From the NCBI RefSeq assembly GCF_047663525.1, contig NC_092594.1, positions 40,086,001 to 40,150,000 of the forward strand: 64,000 nucleotides of DNA, in the 5' to 3' direction. The DNA is from Anas platyrhynchos (lineage: Eukaryota; Chordata; Aves; Anseriformes; Anatidae). Shown here piece after piece: positions 48,524 through 60,805 of the stretch. The notes under the pieces are model-generated. The model searched no databases. It saw only the letters and a list, made by a program, of their open reading frames with translations, and had not been told where the DNA came from. Position 1 is the stretch's first letter, and each line of letters opens with the position of its first letter. A program made the position numbers and the translations under genes.

Positions 48524-50054
48524 GTGAGCAGAACCGTATGTTGCATCAGCAGTAGTCAGCATTGTGGAGGAGGTGGGCATCATGGCCGGCGTGCTAGTGA
48601 ATGCTGGTACTCTGTTTTTTGCAGCTGATGATGAGCCTGGCAATTGACTAAGATGACAATCAGTGCCCGTGCATTTCTTGAGGCGGTGGGACTTTGCCAT
48701 CCAGCAACCTGAGAGCTAAGTTGGGGGGCACCTGGTATTTGCATATGTGGGGTGGCTAATGGGAGCTGGGAGCCAGAGCAGCATGGAGCCAGCTGGCTGA
48801 ATAGACTTGGTGTCACTGTGAGGGTGGTTGAGGCTGGGTCACGTTCAAGCTGCTTGTGGCTGGGTCACCAGGCTAATAGAAGAAGCGGGATTATTTTGTA
48901 GCGTGAGTGCGTGCGCCAGGCAGGACAGTTTCCTTCAGTTTGTCTGTCTTGTGGTGTTGCTTCTGCAGTGTCTGTTCTGTGCTTCTCGGGTCTTGATATC
49001 CTCCTGGCTTTTTAGACCGGACTGACCAGGCAGGCGACTTGGTAGTTGTGCAGAAGGGCCTCAATGCTTGTTTTGTCCTCATGGCTCTGATCAAGCAGTG
49101 ACTGCAAGACAAGAAGTGCTCGAAAGTGCAGATCTGTTTCAGGTCTTGTGCATCATATTCGGTTTGAGATCGCGTCTGTTTCCATCCTCACTCTTGCAGA
49201 AGTCATCTGGGCCGCATCAGGAGCTCTTGCTTGGGAATTGATTTCCTAAGCGTCTTCTTAGGGGGTTTTCAGTCCCCATCCTTCTGGTCTCTTGTCTTGA
49301 AGGCAGGCTTTTTAGGCCTCCATCATCCCAGTTCTGGCAGTTGCTTCCAGTCGCGTGTGGTGACATTTGAGTCTCTCCTGGGGTCTGGTGCAGAGCACCT
49401 GTTCTGACTTGCTGTTGCCCTAGAGCTTTCCTTTTGGGGGTCACTTTTTCTTGCGCCTAGTGTTGTGTGTTTCGTTTGTAGTGTTTGTGGCGTGCCTGTG
49501 TGTGTACGTGTTTGGTGTGGAGCTGTCCTGCCTGGCAGTTAGTGATTAATGTGGCAGTGCATGGGTGTACTAATACATTGATGGGACTGTGTTGGCGAAG
49601 ACATCCGGTCTGCCTCTGGGCACGTACTGAAGGGCAGCTGGCACAGTCGTGTCTGGTGGTTGGCAGCTGTGGATTTGGGAGAGTATATCTGCTTGTGAGC
49701 AGCTGTGTGCATAGTGCTTGAACGGTGTGCTTGAGGAGGTCTGTTGAATCTTGAAAGCTTACAGATATGGGGTTTTGAAACGTTTATTTTTATTTCTTTC
49801 CTGTCCTCATTAGAGTGTAAACCCTAGGAAGAACCTGTCACAGGAAAGAGTTCCTTCTGGAACTGTTCAGCACTTGGTAAGCAACTTTTGTTTAATTTGT
49901 TTAAGGTGAAACACAGTGTACAACACGGGACTTGACCATAGCTGCTTTTGGCAAGGTGAGCGATGAACAGATGTAGCAGGTACTTTAGGGGTGCAGTTGT
50001 CAATGCAGTTACTTAACTACACAAAGTACAGTAAAAATCCTATTTATATTTTAG

Positions 50055-50107
50055 AGGTGTTGTAGCTGGCCTAAGAGAGCAGATGGAAGCATCTTCCTTG
50101 AGGGTAG
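50055..50107 (+). other. Candidate exon S1
   Basis: 53 bp between tatattttag and GTGAGG. Other units have a better acceptor (tatatttcag). Confidence 0.35.
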
Positions 50108-50207
50108 GTGAGGGGGCCGAGGTAAGGGAGCAGCTGAGAGTAACTGTCCCAGCTGTGCTGTGGCTTTGGGTGCTGCTTCAGCCTATGCTTTTGTTTCTCT
50201 TTTGCAG

Positions 50208-50313
50208 GTGTGTCGCACAGGCTGAGTGGGGCCAAGCTGCACTCTGAGGAGCAGCACGAGAAGGGTGGGCTGGTTGTGAGCTGGATTGGAGCAGAACTGC
50301 CAAGTAGCACGAG
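50208..50313 (+). other. Candidate exon S2
   Basis: 106 bp between ttctcttttgcag and GTGAGT. One frame stays open in many copies (a GAKLHSEEQHEKGG core), but the differences I can see between copies are split evenly between silent and replacement changes, so there is no sign of protein-level selection. Confidence 0.4.
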
Positions 50314-50469
50314 GTGAGTGCGAAGGGTATCCATCTTGCTTTGCAGGTGCCATGGCAGGCTCTCCACAGAAGCGGTTGAGGATTTGAGAAGAGGTTGCAG
50401 ATGATCAAGGAGCGACACGTGCAGGGATGACTTGAAAAGGGTATGGCTGCTTCCTCTTCTGTTTATCAG

Positions 50470-50545
50470 GTGTCCCAGGCAACGTGGGCTGTGATGTTAG
50501 TGTTTAGTATCGGAACAAAGCAGGTGCTGATGGACGTCTTCTTTG
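50470..50545 (+). other. Candidate exon R1
   Basis: 76 bp between ctgtttatcag and GTAGGC. Confidence 0.35.
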
Positions 50546-50897
50546 GTAGGCAAAGAGGTGCTCGAAGCCCTGTCTTGTGTAGCCTGAGCACTCCTCGCTG
50601 AGTATGAAGCATGCTTTCCATCAGTTCCCAAAACTGTGTTGAAGCTGAAATGCTGTGTCTGTTTTTTTGTGTTGGGGTTGCACCTTGGTGAGTGTCGGGA
50701 TGGGTTTTAATTCAGTGCAGCGGAGGGCCTGGCCCCAGTGTCCTGTAGTGTGTTTTGACCCATCAGCATAGCCTTTTGGTTCTCAGGTAACCTACTTAAG
50801 TAAGTGATTTTTCCTGTGAGTGGTATGGAATTTATTTAGTTTTTTTTTTGGTGTGTAATCAGTTCTGCTGTTAGATTTTTCTTTCTACGTAATTAAA

Positions 50898-53800
50898 AGA
50901 TCTGGAGAAAAAGAAAAGGTACATTATTTTTGGAAAACTGTGGCGTAGAGTTTCTTGACCACATAAGTGCAGCAGTGCCTAGAGAGTGAGCAGGCTCACC
51001 TTCTCTGCAGAATAAGTCCGCCCGGGCCCATTTCGGCGCGGCGCCGCCCGGGCCCATTTCGGCGCGGCGCCGCCCGGGCCCATTTCGGCGCGGCGCCGCC
51101 CGGGCCCATTTCGGCGCGGCGCCGCCCGGGCCCATTTCGGCGCGGCGCCGCCCGGGCCCATTTCGGCGCGGCGCCGCCCGGGCCCATTTGTCATGTGGAG
51201 CTACTGAGCAGCTGAGGTAAAGGAGCTGGTAACAGAGGGGTATTGCTCAACTGTATTTTGCATCAGTAGCAGTGAGCGTTGTCCAAGAGGTAGCTATCAG
51301 GGCTGGCATGCTAGTGAATGCTGGTTCTCTGTTTTTGCAAGTGATGGTGAACCTGTTTGACATAATTCCATTTGAAAAAGTTTCAGTTTCTTGAATGGTT
51401 GTGCTGTTCTTTCAATATTAAAAGCTGCAGCAAAAGCATAGGGATTGTTGCTTCTAGAAACACCCCAGGTCTCTTGTCTGCTCTCTGCACGTTGTTTAGG
51501 TAAAACTGATTTAAAAAAAATACAGGAAACACACACAGACAAAAAACAAACAAACAAACAAAAAAACCGCAGTTGGCTGACTTGTTGTGAACGCAATGAT
51601 CATTTAATCCCTTTGTTTTCCCAGGTGGTGTGGATGATACTGGCTGCACTGTTGGAGCTTGGACTCGGAGAGGAACACATGAGCACAATCGTATGTTGCA
51701 TCAGTAGTAGTCAGCATTGTGGAGAAGGTGAGCAATGGGGCTGGCGTCCTAGTGAATGCTGTTTCTCTGTTTTTGCAGCTGATGATGAGCCTGGCAATTG
51801 ACTAAGATGACAATCAGTGCCCGTGCATTTCTTGAGGCGGTGGGACTTTGCCATCCAGCAACTTGAGAGCTAAGTTGGGGGGCACCTGGTATTTGCATAT
51901 GTGGGGTGGTTAATGGGAGCTGGGAGCCAGAGCAGCATGGAGCCAGCTGGCTGAATATACTTGGTGCTACTGTGAGGGTTGTTGAGGCTGGGTCACGTTC
52001 AGGCTGCTTGTGGCTGGGTCAGCAGGCTAATAGAAGAGGCAGGATTATTTTATAGCGTGAGTGCGTGCACCAGGCGGGACAGTTTCCTTCAGTTTGTCTG
52101 TCTTGTGGTGTTGCTTCTGCAGTGTCTGTTCTGTGCTTCTCGGGTCTTGATATCCTCCTGGCTTTTTAGACCGGACTGACCAGGCAGGCGACTTGGTAGC
52201 TGTGCAGAAGGGCCTCAATGCTTGTTTTGTCCTCATGGCTCTGATCCGAGCACTTCTTGTCTTGCAGTCGCTGCTTGAAGTGCCGATCTGTTTGAGGTCT
52301 TGCGATCTCAAACCGAATATGATGCACATCTCTTTCCATCCTCACTCTTGCAGAAGTCATCTGGGCCACATCAGGAGCTCTTGCTTGGGAACTGATTTCC
52401 TAAGTGTCTTCTTAGGGGGTTTTCACTCCCCATCCCTCTGGTCTCTTGTCTTGAAGGCAGGCTTTTTAGGCCTTCATCATCCCAGTTCTGGCAATTGCTT
52501 CCAGTCGCGTGTCGTGACATTTGAGTCTCTCCTGGGGTCTGGTGCAGAGCACCTGTATCTGACTTGCTGTTGCCATAGGGCTTTCCTTTTGGGGGTCAAT
52601 GTTTCTTGTGCCTAGTGTTGTGTGTTTTGTTTGTAGTGTTTGTGGCATGCCTGTGTGTGTACGTGTTTGGTGTGGAGCTGTCCTGCCTGGCAGTTAGTGA
52701 TTAATGTGGCAGTGCATGGGTGTACTAATACATTGATGGGACTGTGTTGGCGAAGACATCCGGTCTGCCTCTGGGCACGTACTGAAAGGCAGCTGGCACA
52801 GTCGTGTCTGGTGGTTGGCAGCTGTGGATTTGGGAGAGTATATCTGCTTGTGAGCAGCTGTGTGCATAGTGCTTGAACGGTGTGCTTGAGGAGGTCTGTT
52901 GAATCTTGAAAGCTTACAGATATGGGGTTTTGAAACGTTTATTTTTATTTCTTTCCTGTCCTCATTAGAGTGTAAACCCTAGGAAGAACCTGTCACAGGA
53001 AAGAGTTCCTTCTGGAACTGTTCAGCACTTGGTAAGCAACTTTTGTTTAATTTGTTTAAGGTGAAACACAGTGTACAACACGGGACTTGACCATAGCTGC
53101 TTTTGGCAAGGTGAGCGATGAACAGATGTAGCAGGTACTTTAGGGGTGCAGTTGTCAATGCAGTTACTTAACTACACAAAGTACAGTAAAAATCCTGTTT
53201 ATATTTTAGAGGTGTTGTAGCTGGCCTAAGAGAGCAGATGGAAGCATTTTCCTTGAGGGTAGGTGAGGGGGCCGAGGTAAGGGAGCAGCTGAGAGTAACT
53301 GTCCCAGCTGTGCTGTGGCTTTGGGTGCTGCTTCAGCCTATGCTTTTGTTTCTCTTTTGCAGGTGTGTCGCACAGGCTGAGTGGGGCCAAGCTGCACTCT
53401 GAGGAGCAGCACGAGAAGGGTGGGCTGGTTGTGAGCTGGATTGGAGCAGAACTGCCAAGTAGCACGAGGTGAGTGCGAAGGGTATCCATCTTGCTTTGCA
53501 GGTGCCATGGCAGGCTCTCCACAGAAGCGGTTGAGGATTTGAGAAGAGGTTGCAGATGATCAAGGAGCGACACGTGCAGGGATGACTTGAAAAGGGTATG
53601 GCTGCTTCCTCTTCTGTTTATCAGGTGTCCCAGGCAACGTGGGCTGTGATGTTAGTGTTTAGTATCGGAACAAAGCAGGTGCTGATGGACGTCTTCTTTG
53701 GTAGGCAAAGAGGTGCTCGAAGCCCTGTCTTGTGTAGCCTGAGCACTCCTCGCTGAGTATGAAGCATGCTTTCCATCAGTTCCCAAAACTGTGTTGAAGC

Positions 53801-54052
53801 TGAAATGCTGTGTCTGTTTTTTTGTGTTGGGGTTGCACCTTGGTGAGTGTCGGGATGGGTTTTAATTCAGTGCAGCGGAGGGCCTGGCCCCAGTGTCCTG
53901 TAGTGTGTTTTGACCCATCAGCATAGCCTTTTGGTTCTCAGGTAACCTACTTAAGTAAGTGATTTTTCCTGTGAGTGGTATGGAATTTATTTAGTTTTTT
54001 TTTTGGTGTGTAATCAGTTCTGCTGTTAGATTTTTCTTTCTACGTAATTAAA
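50898..54052 (+). repeat. Array unit 12 (short unit)
   Basis: Counterpart of unit 7 in the 18-kb duplication; 2999 bp plus 156 bp of minisatellite. Inversion 2 lies at 52302-52327. Confidence 0.9.
51026..51189 (+). repeat. 26-bp CpG-rich minisatellite, 6 copies
   Basis: Six full units (51026-51181) plus a partial unit. The duplicate site in unit 7 has 22, so repeat number changed after the 18-kb duplication. Confidence 0.97.
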
Positions 54053-57000
54053 AGATCTGGAGAAAAAGAAAAGGTACATTATTTTTGGAAAACTGTGGCG
54101 TAGAGTTTCTTGACCACATAAGTGCAGCAGTGCCTAGAGAGTGAGCAGGCTCACCTTCTCTGCAGAATAAGTCCGCCCGGGCCCATTTCGGCGCGGCGCC
54201 GCCCGGGCCCATTTCGGCGCGGCGCCGCCCGGGCCCATTTCGGCGCGGCGCCGCCCGGGCCCATTTCGGCGCGGCGCCGCCCGGGCCCATTTCGGCGCGG
54301 CGCCGCCCGGGCCCATTTCGGCGCGGCGCCGCCCGGGCCCATTTGTCATGTGGAGCTACTGAGCAGCTGAGGTAAAGGAGCTGGTAACAGAGGGGTATTG
54401 CTCAACTGTATTTTGCATCAGTAGCAGTGAGCGTTGTCCAAGAGGTAGCTATCAGGGCTGGCATGCTAGTGAATGCTGGTTCTCTGTTTTTGCAAGTGAT
54501 GGTGAACCTGTTTGACATAATTCCATTTGAAAAAGTTTCAGTTTCTTGAATGGTTGTGCTGTTCTTTCAATATTAAAAGCTGCAGCAAAAGCATAGGGAT
54601 TGTTGCTTCTAGAAACACCCCAGGTCTCTTGTCTGCTCTCTGCACGTTGTTTAGGTAAAACTGATTTAAAAAAAATACAGGAAACACACACAGACAAAAA
54701 ACAAACAAACAAACAAAAAAACCGCAGTTGGCTGACTTGTTGTGAACGCAATGATCATTTAATCCCTTTGTTTTCCCAGGTGGCGTGGATGATACTGGCT
54801 GCACTGTTGGAGCTTGGACTCGGAGAGGAACACATGAGCACAATCGTATGTTGCATCAGTAGTAGTCAGCATTGTGGAGAAGGTGAGCAATGGGGCTGGC
54901 GTCCTAGTGAATGCTGTTTCTCTGTTTTTGCAGCTGATGATGAGCCTGGCAATTGACTAAGATGACAATCAGTGCCCGTGCATTTCTTGAGGCGGTGGGA
55001 CTTTGCCATCCAGCAACTTGAGAGCTAAGTTGGGGGGCACCTGGTATTTGCATATGTGGGGTGGCTAATGGGAGCTGGGAGCCAGAGCAGCATGGAGCCA
55101 GCTGGCTGAATATACTTGGTGCTACTGTGAGGGTTGTTGAGGCTGGGTCACGTTCAGGCTGCTTGTGGCTGGGTCAGCAGGCTAATAGAAGAGGCAGGAT
55201 TATTTTGTAGCGTGAGTGCGTGCACCAGGCGGGACAGTTTCCTTCAGTTTGTCTGTCTTGTGGTGTTGCTTCTGCAGTGTCTGTTCTGTGCGTCTCGGGT
55301 CTTGATATCCTTCTGGCTTTTTAGACCGGACTGACCAGGCAGGCGACTTGGTAGTGGTGCTGAAGGGCCTCAATGCTTGTTTTGTCCTCATGGCTCTGAT
55401 CCGAGCACTTCTTGTCTTGCAGTCGCTGCTTGAAGTGCCGATCTGTTTGAGGTCTTGCGATCTCAAACCGAATATGATGCACATCTCTTTCCATCCTCAC
55501 TCTTGCAGAAGTCATCTGGGCCACATCAGGAGCTCTTGCTTGGGAACTGATTTCCTAAGTGTCTTCTTAGGGGGTTTTCACTCCCCATCCCTCTGGTCTC
55601 TTGTCTTGAAGGCAGGCTTTTTAGGCCTTCATCATCCCAGTTCTGGCAATTGCTTCCAGTCGCGTGTCGTGACATTTGAGTCTCTCCTGGGGTCTGGTGC
55701 AGAGCACCTGTATCTGACTTGCTGTTGCCATAGGGCTTTCCTTTTGGGGGTCAATGTTTCTTGTGCCTAGTGTTGTGTGTTTTGTTTGTAGTGTTTGTGG
55801 CATGCCTGTGTGTGTACGTGTTTGGTGTGGAGCTGTCCTGCCTGGCAGTTAGTGATTAATGTGGCAGTGCATGGGTGTACTAATACATTGATGGGACTGT
55901 GTTGGCGAAGACATCCGGTCTGCCTCTGGGCACGTACTGAAGGGCAGCTGGCACAGTCGTGTCTGGTGGTTGGCAGCTGTGGATTTGGGAGAGTATATCT
56001 GCTTGTGAGCAGCTGTGTGCATAGTGCTTGAACGGTGTGCTTGAGGAGGTCTGTTGAATCTTGAAAGCTTACAGATATGGGGTTTTGAAACGTTTATTTT
56101 TATTTCTTTCCTGTCCTCATTAGAGTGTAAACCCTAGGAAGAACCTGTCACAGGAAAGAGTTCCTTCTGGAACTGTTCAGCACTTGGTAAGCAACTTTTG
56201 TTTAATTTGTTTAAGGTGAAACACAGTGTACAACACGGGACTTGATGACCAGGGCTGCTTTTGGCAAGGTGAGCGATGAACAGATGTAGCAGATACTTCA
56301 GGGGTGCAGTTGTCACTGCAGTTACTTAACTACACAAAATACAGTAAAAATCCTGTTTATATTTCAGAGGTGTGTTGTAGCTGGCCTAAGAGAGCAGATG
56401 GAATCATCTTCCTTGAGGGCAGGTGAGGGGGCTGAGGTAAGGGAGCAGCTGAGAGTAACTGTCCCAGCTGTGCCGTGTCTTTGGATGCTGCTTCAGCCTA
56501 TACTTTTTTGTTTCACATTTGTCTCACACAGGCTGAGTGGGGCCAAGCTGCACTCTGAAGAGCAGCACGAGAAGGGCGGGCTGTTTGTGAGCTGGATTGG
56601 AGCAGAACTGCCAAGTAGCACGAGGTGAGTGCGAAGGGTATCCATCTTGCTTTGCAGGTGCCATGGCAGGCTCTCTAGAGAAGTGGTTGAGGATTGGAGA
56701 AGAGGTTGCAGGTGATCAAGGAGCGACACGTGCAGGGATGGCTTGAAAAGGGTATGGCTGCTTTCTCTTCTGTTTATCAGGTGTCCCAGGCAACGTGGGC
56801 TGTGGTGTTAGTCTTTAGAATCGGAACAAAGCAGGTGCTGAAATGCTGTGTCTGTTTTTTTTTGTGTTGGGGTTGCACCTTGGTGAGTGTAGGGATGGGT
56901 TTTAAGTGGATGCAGCAGAGGGCCTGGCCCCCGTGTCCTGTAGTGTGTTTTGACCCGTGAGCATAGCCTTTTGGTTCTCATTTAGCCTACTTAAGTAAGT

Positions 57001-57087
57001 GATTTTTCCTGTGAGTGGAATGGAATTGAATTCCTCTTTGGCGCATAATCTGTTCTGCTCCTAGAGTTTTCTTCCTGCGTAAATACA
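54053..57087 (+). repeat. Array unit 13 (short unit, hybrid 3' half)
   Basis: M, W and V (inversion 2 at 55457-55482) match unit 8. From about 56230 the sequence switches to the unit-2 type (gacttgatgaccagggctgc), indicating a recombination or conversion breakpoint. R is internally deleted near 56840. The terminal signal is mutated to AATACA. Confidence 0.87.
54181..54344 (+). repeat. 26-bp CpG-rich minisatellite, 6 copies
   Basis: Six full units (54181-54336) plus a partial unit. The duplicate site in unit 8 has 30. Confidence 0.97.
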
Positions 57088-59779
57088 AGTCTGAGCTAAA
57101 TCCGGCTGAAAAAGCTTCATTTACTTGCGTGGTAGTATTGTCCTTTCAGTATTCAAAGCTGCAGCAGAAGCATGGGGATTATTGCTTCTAGAAACACCCC
57201 AGTTCTCCTGTCTGCACTCTCAATGCTGTGGGGCTAAGCCATATAAGGAAGTTAATAAAATCACAGCTGCTGCTGCTCCTCTTTCAGCTTTTTTATGCTT
57301 TCCCCCTGCACTTTCCCAGGTGATTGGCTTCAGGTTTCAGGTGAGACCTAGTGGTAACTGAGTTGCAGGTATGCCATCAGAGAGCTCCTTCTGCCTGGGC
57401 TGCACTTTTGGGTAAGTGCTTTGTTTTTCCTTCAGTCTTTTGGAGGGTTCTTTAGGTGGGTCAGAGTCTATGGACTGATGCGTTTTCCAGTAGAAACCGG
57501 TACGCATATCTTTTTGAGTTGGTAACTGGTAGGATCTGTCACTGTAAAGCAATCTAGTAGTAGGTGCCTGTATTGCACGCAGCTCTTCCTCAGGTGAGTA
57601 GTTGTTATAGCAGTTTAACGGGTAGTATGGTGATGTTACTTTGTGTGTTTGCTTTGTGGTTCTGGGTCCCTTCTGATTTTTGCAGAATTACGGGGCTTTC
57701 TGTGAGCCTTTAAATCTATGTCAAATCTTATCAAAGTCATAACCTTGCTGTCAAAGTGAAGCAGCAGGGTTTAGTTGAAATGTATGATGGAGGCTCCCTG
57801 TGTGAGCGTGTATCTGAAAATGGCAGCAGTGGGCATGTAAGGGGTAGTCTCTTTCAGGTTTAGGGACAGTTTGTTATATTTCTGGAGCTTTTGCCTGTGT
57901 GTTTTCTGTCTGTCGAGTGTTTAGACCTTGCAACCTTCTAGTCTTGATGTCCTTGAATTGACATATTAGAAGTATGTTTATTAGGTGTTTCCAGGTAGTT
58001 GTTTTTGGGAAACAGTGGGGTAATGTCTCTTGACCGCATAAGTGCAGTAGTGCCTCGAGAGTGAGCAGGCTCACCTTCTTCTCTGCAGAATAAGTCCGCC
58101 CGGGCCCATTTCGGCGCAGCGCCGCCCGGGCCCATTTGTCCTGTGGAGCTACTGAGCAGCTGAGGTGAAGGAGCTGGGAACAGAGAGGTATTGCACAGTA
58201 GCATGTTGCATCAGTAGTAGTGAGCGTTGTCCAAGAGGTGGGTGTCAGGGCTGGCGTGCTAGTGAATGCTGGTTCTCTGTTTTTGCAAGTGATGGTGAAC
58301 CTGTTTGACGTAATTCCATTTGAAAAAGTTCCAGTTACTGGCCTGGTCGTGTTGTCCTTTCAATGTTAAAAGCTGCAGCAAAAGCATGGGGATTGTTGCT
58401 TCTAGAAACACCCAGGTCTCTTGTCTGCTCTCTGCATGTTGTTTAGGTAAAACTGATTTAAAAAAATTACAGGAAACAAACACAAAAAAAACAAAGAAAC
58501 AAACAAAAAAACAAAACCACAGTTGGCTGACTTGTTGTGAACGCAATGATCATTTAATCCCTTTGTTTTCCCGGGTGGTGTGGATGATACTGGCTGCACT
58601 GTTGGAGCTTGGACTCGGAGAGGAACACGTGAGCACAATCGTATGTTGCATCAGTAGTAGTCAGCATTGTGGAGAAGGTGAGCAATGGGGCTGGCGTCCT
58701 AGTGAATGCTGTTTCTCTGTTTTTGCAGCTGATGAGCCTGGCAATTGACTAAGATGACAATCAGTGCCTGTGCATTTCTTGAGGTGGAAGGAATTTACCA
58801 TCCAACAACATGAGAGCTAAGTTGGGGGGCGCCTGGTATTTGCATATGTGGGGTGGCTAATGGGAGCTGGGAGCCAGAGCAGCATGGTGCCTGCTGGCTG
58901 AATAGAGTTGATGCCACTGTGAGGGTGGTTGAGGCTGGGTCACGTTCAAGCTGCTTGTGGCTGGGTCACCAGGCTAATAGGAGCAGCAGGATTATTTTGT
59001 AGTGTGAGTGCGTGCACCAGGCGGGACAGTTTCCTTCAGTTTGTCTGTCTTGTGGTGTTGCTTCTGCAGTGTCTGTTCTGTGCTTCTTGGGTCTTGATAT
59101 CCTTCTGGCTTTTTAGACCGGACTGACCAGGCAGGCGACTTGGTAGTGGTGCTGAAGGGCCTCAATGCTTGTTTTGTCATCATGATTCTGATCCAAGCAC
59201 TTCTTGTCTTGCAGTCGCTGCTTGAACTACAGATCTGTTTCAGGTCTTGTGCATCATATTCGGTTTGAGATTGCATCTGTTTCCATCCTCACTCTTGCAG
59301 AAGTCATCTGGGCCGCATCAGGAGCTCTTGCTTGGGAATTGAATTCCTAAGTGTCGTCTTATGGGGTTTTTACTCCCCATCCTTCTGGTCTTTTGTTTTG
59401 AAGGCAGGCTTTTTAGGCCTCCATCATCCCAGTTCTGGCAGTTGCTTCCAGTCACGTGTCGTGACATTTGAGTCTCTCGTAGGGTCTGGTGCAGAGCACC
59501 TGTATCTGACTTGCTGTTGCCATAGGGCTTTCCTCTGGGGGTCACTTTTTCTTGTGCCTTGTGTTGTGTGTGTTGTTTGTAGTGTTTGTGGCGTGCCTGT
59601 GTGTGTACGTGTTTGGTCTGGAGCTGTCCTGCCTGGCAGTTAGTGATGACAGGTAACGTGGCAGGTCATAGGTGTACTAATATATTGTTTGGACTGTGTT
59701 GGCGAAGACATCTGGTCTGCCTCTGGACACTTGCTGAAGGGCATCTGGCACAGTATATCTGTTTGCGAGCAACTGCTCG
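57088..59779 (+). repeat. Array unit 14 (X-M1-W-V-U), last unit
   Basis: X lies near 57320, M (one repeat) at 58104, W at 58575, V at about 59240 with standard orientation at both micro-inversion sites, and part of U. It breaks off at 59779 (gagcaactgctcg), where ERV LTR sequence begins. Confidence 0.85.
58104..58137 (+). repeat. 26-bp minisatellite, single copy
   Basis: One unit (58104-58129) with one CpG changed (GCGCAGC), plus a partial unit. Confidence 0.9.
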
Positions 59780-59852
59780 TTTACCTCTATTCATATAATA
59801 AATTGTGAAATTTAATTGCAATCCAATTTGGCACCCAGTCGTATATGACACC

Positions 59853-59870
59853 AGGGGGCATGTCCGGGAG
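59853..59870 (+). other. Degenerate tRNA-Pro-type primer-binding site
   Basis: Eighteen bases two nucleotides after the LTR end keep a GGGGGC...GTCCGGGA core, the known proline-tRNA primer complement of many gammaretroviruses, with a few substitutions. Confidence 0.6.
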
Positions 59871-60344
59871 GGCTTTGGTTCCTGAGTTCTTATTTGATCT
59901 AGGAGAGGCGCCCCAGCATTTGGTGGCTGCTGTTCGAGTCTGGTCCGGACTAATGGCATCTTGAACCTGAATAAAGGTAAGCTAAGGTTTTGATTTTTTT
60001 TCAGCTCCCTTGCTGGCTGCAGCACTATATTTTGCCCGTAATTCTGCGTGTGAAGATCTGAATGAAGACAACGGAGTCGTAAGTGTTTAAAGCCTATACT
60101 GTTCTGTTGGATGGGTTTCGGTTGCCTGTGTGTGTAAGAGTGTGACTGAGATGGAATTTAGTTCCGAAGCGATTGTGGAGGTCTTCTTTACCACTGTTCC
60201 AGTGTTCCGCGAGGGACTTGGCCGGTGAAGGACCGAAGGGATTCCTATAGGATTTGTGGGTGGGTGATAGATCTTAAATCCTCTTTAAGGCACTCTTATT
60301 AAGGTAACCAAGGGCTGTGGGAATTGCCACAGTAACATTCCTAG
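59871..60344 (+). other. ERV leader region
   Basis: Non-coding stretch between primer site and gag start. A GGTAAGC donor-like site occurs near 59976. No other feature is recognised. Confidence 0.5.
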
Positions 60345-60800
60345 ATGGGTGAGACAAAACCAAAGACCAGGGACCAGAAGAAAGAGAGCAAATTACCAGA
60401 CATACCACCAGAAAGTCCATTAGGAATAACGGTTAGAAACTGGACCGAGAGAGGCCCCAGAAACGTAAAAAGTAAATAAAAAATGGTCCAGTATTGTGTG
60501 ATAGAATGGCCAAAGGAGCCTTTAAGACCGTATGTCTTTGGGCCCGTTTTTGGATCCTTTGAAGACTGTATTTGTCAGGCCTTAAATACACATGTTAATT
60601 CGAAGGAACCTTTTTGCCGGGAAGAAAGTGATTATGCAGGATTATCGATCAGGAGGACTTCATGTCCTTTTACGGCCTTAATATTTACACTAAAAGCAGG
60701 TAAGAAATTTTGAAGAAGAAGAAGAACAGGAAAAATAAAAAGATAATAAACGGGAGCCGTTGGATAACCTACCATCTCCATATCCTAACAGTCCACCTCC
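60345..60800 (+). pseudogene. gag: ERV gag matrix-like fragment, broken
   Basis: An ATG at 60345 starts with Met-Gly, as needed for N-myristoylation of retroviral matrix, in a lysine-rich N-terminus. An in-frame TAA at 60477-60479 interrupts it after 44 codons. The same frame continues to a stop at 60711-60713 and has a matrix-like composition, including a DCICQALN segment and a later NSKEPF segment. Beyond about 60660 it no longer looks like gag, suggesting a further shift. The next part is interrupted by the solo LTR. It is a dead remnant. Assignment rests on position after the primer site and on general similarity to avian gammaretrovirus-like gag. Confidence 0.6.
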
Positions 60801-60805
60801 GGTGG

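Larger units (their letters stand above)
45125..50897 (+). repeat. Array unit 11 (duplicate of unit 6)
   Basis: X lies near 45360, empty M at about 46135, Y at 46574, Z at 47451, W at 48470, V at 49150, S at 50208 and R at 50470. This copy shows the candidate exons most cleanly. After M0 it follows unit 6 at offset 17987-17989. Confidence 0.87.
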
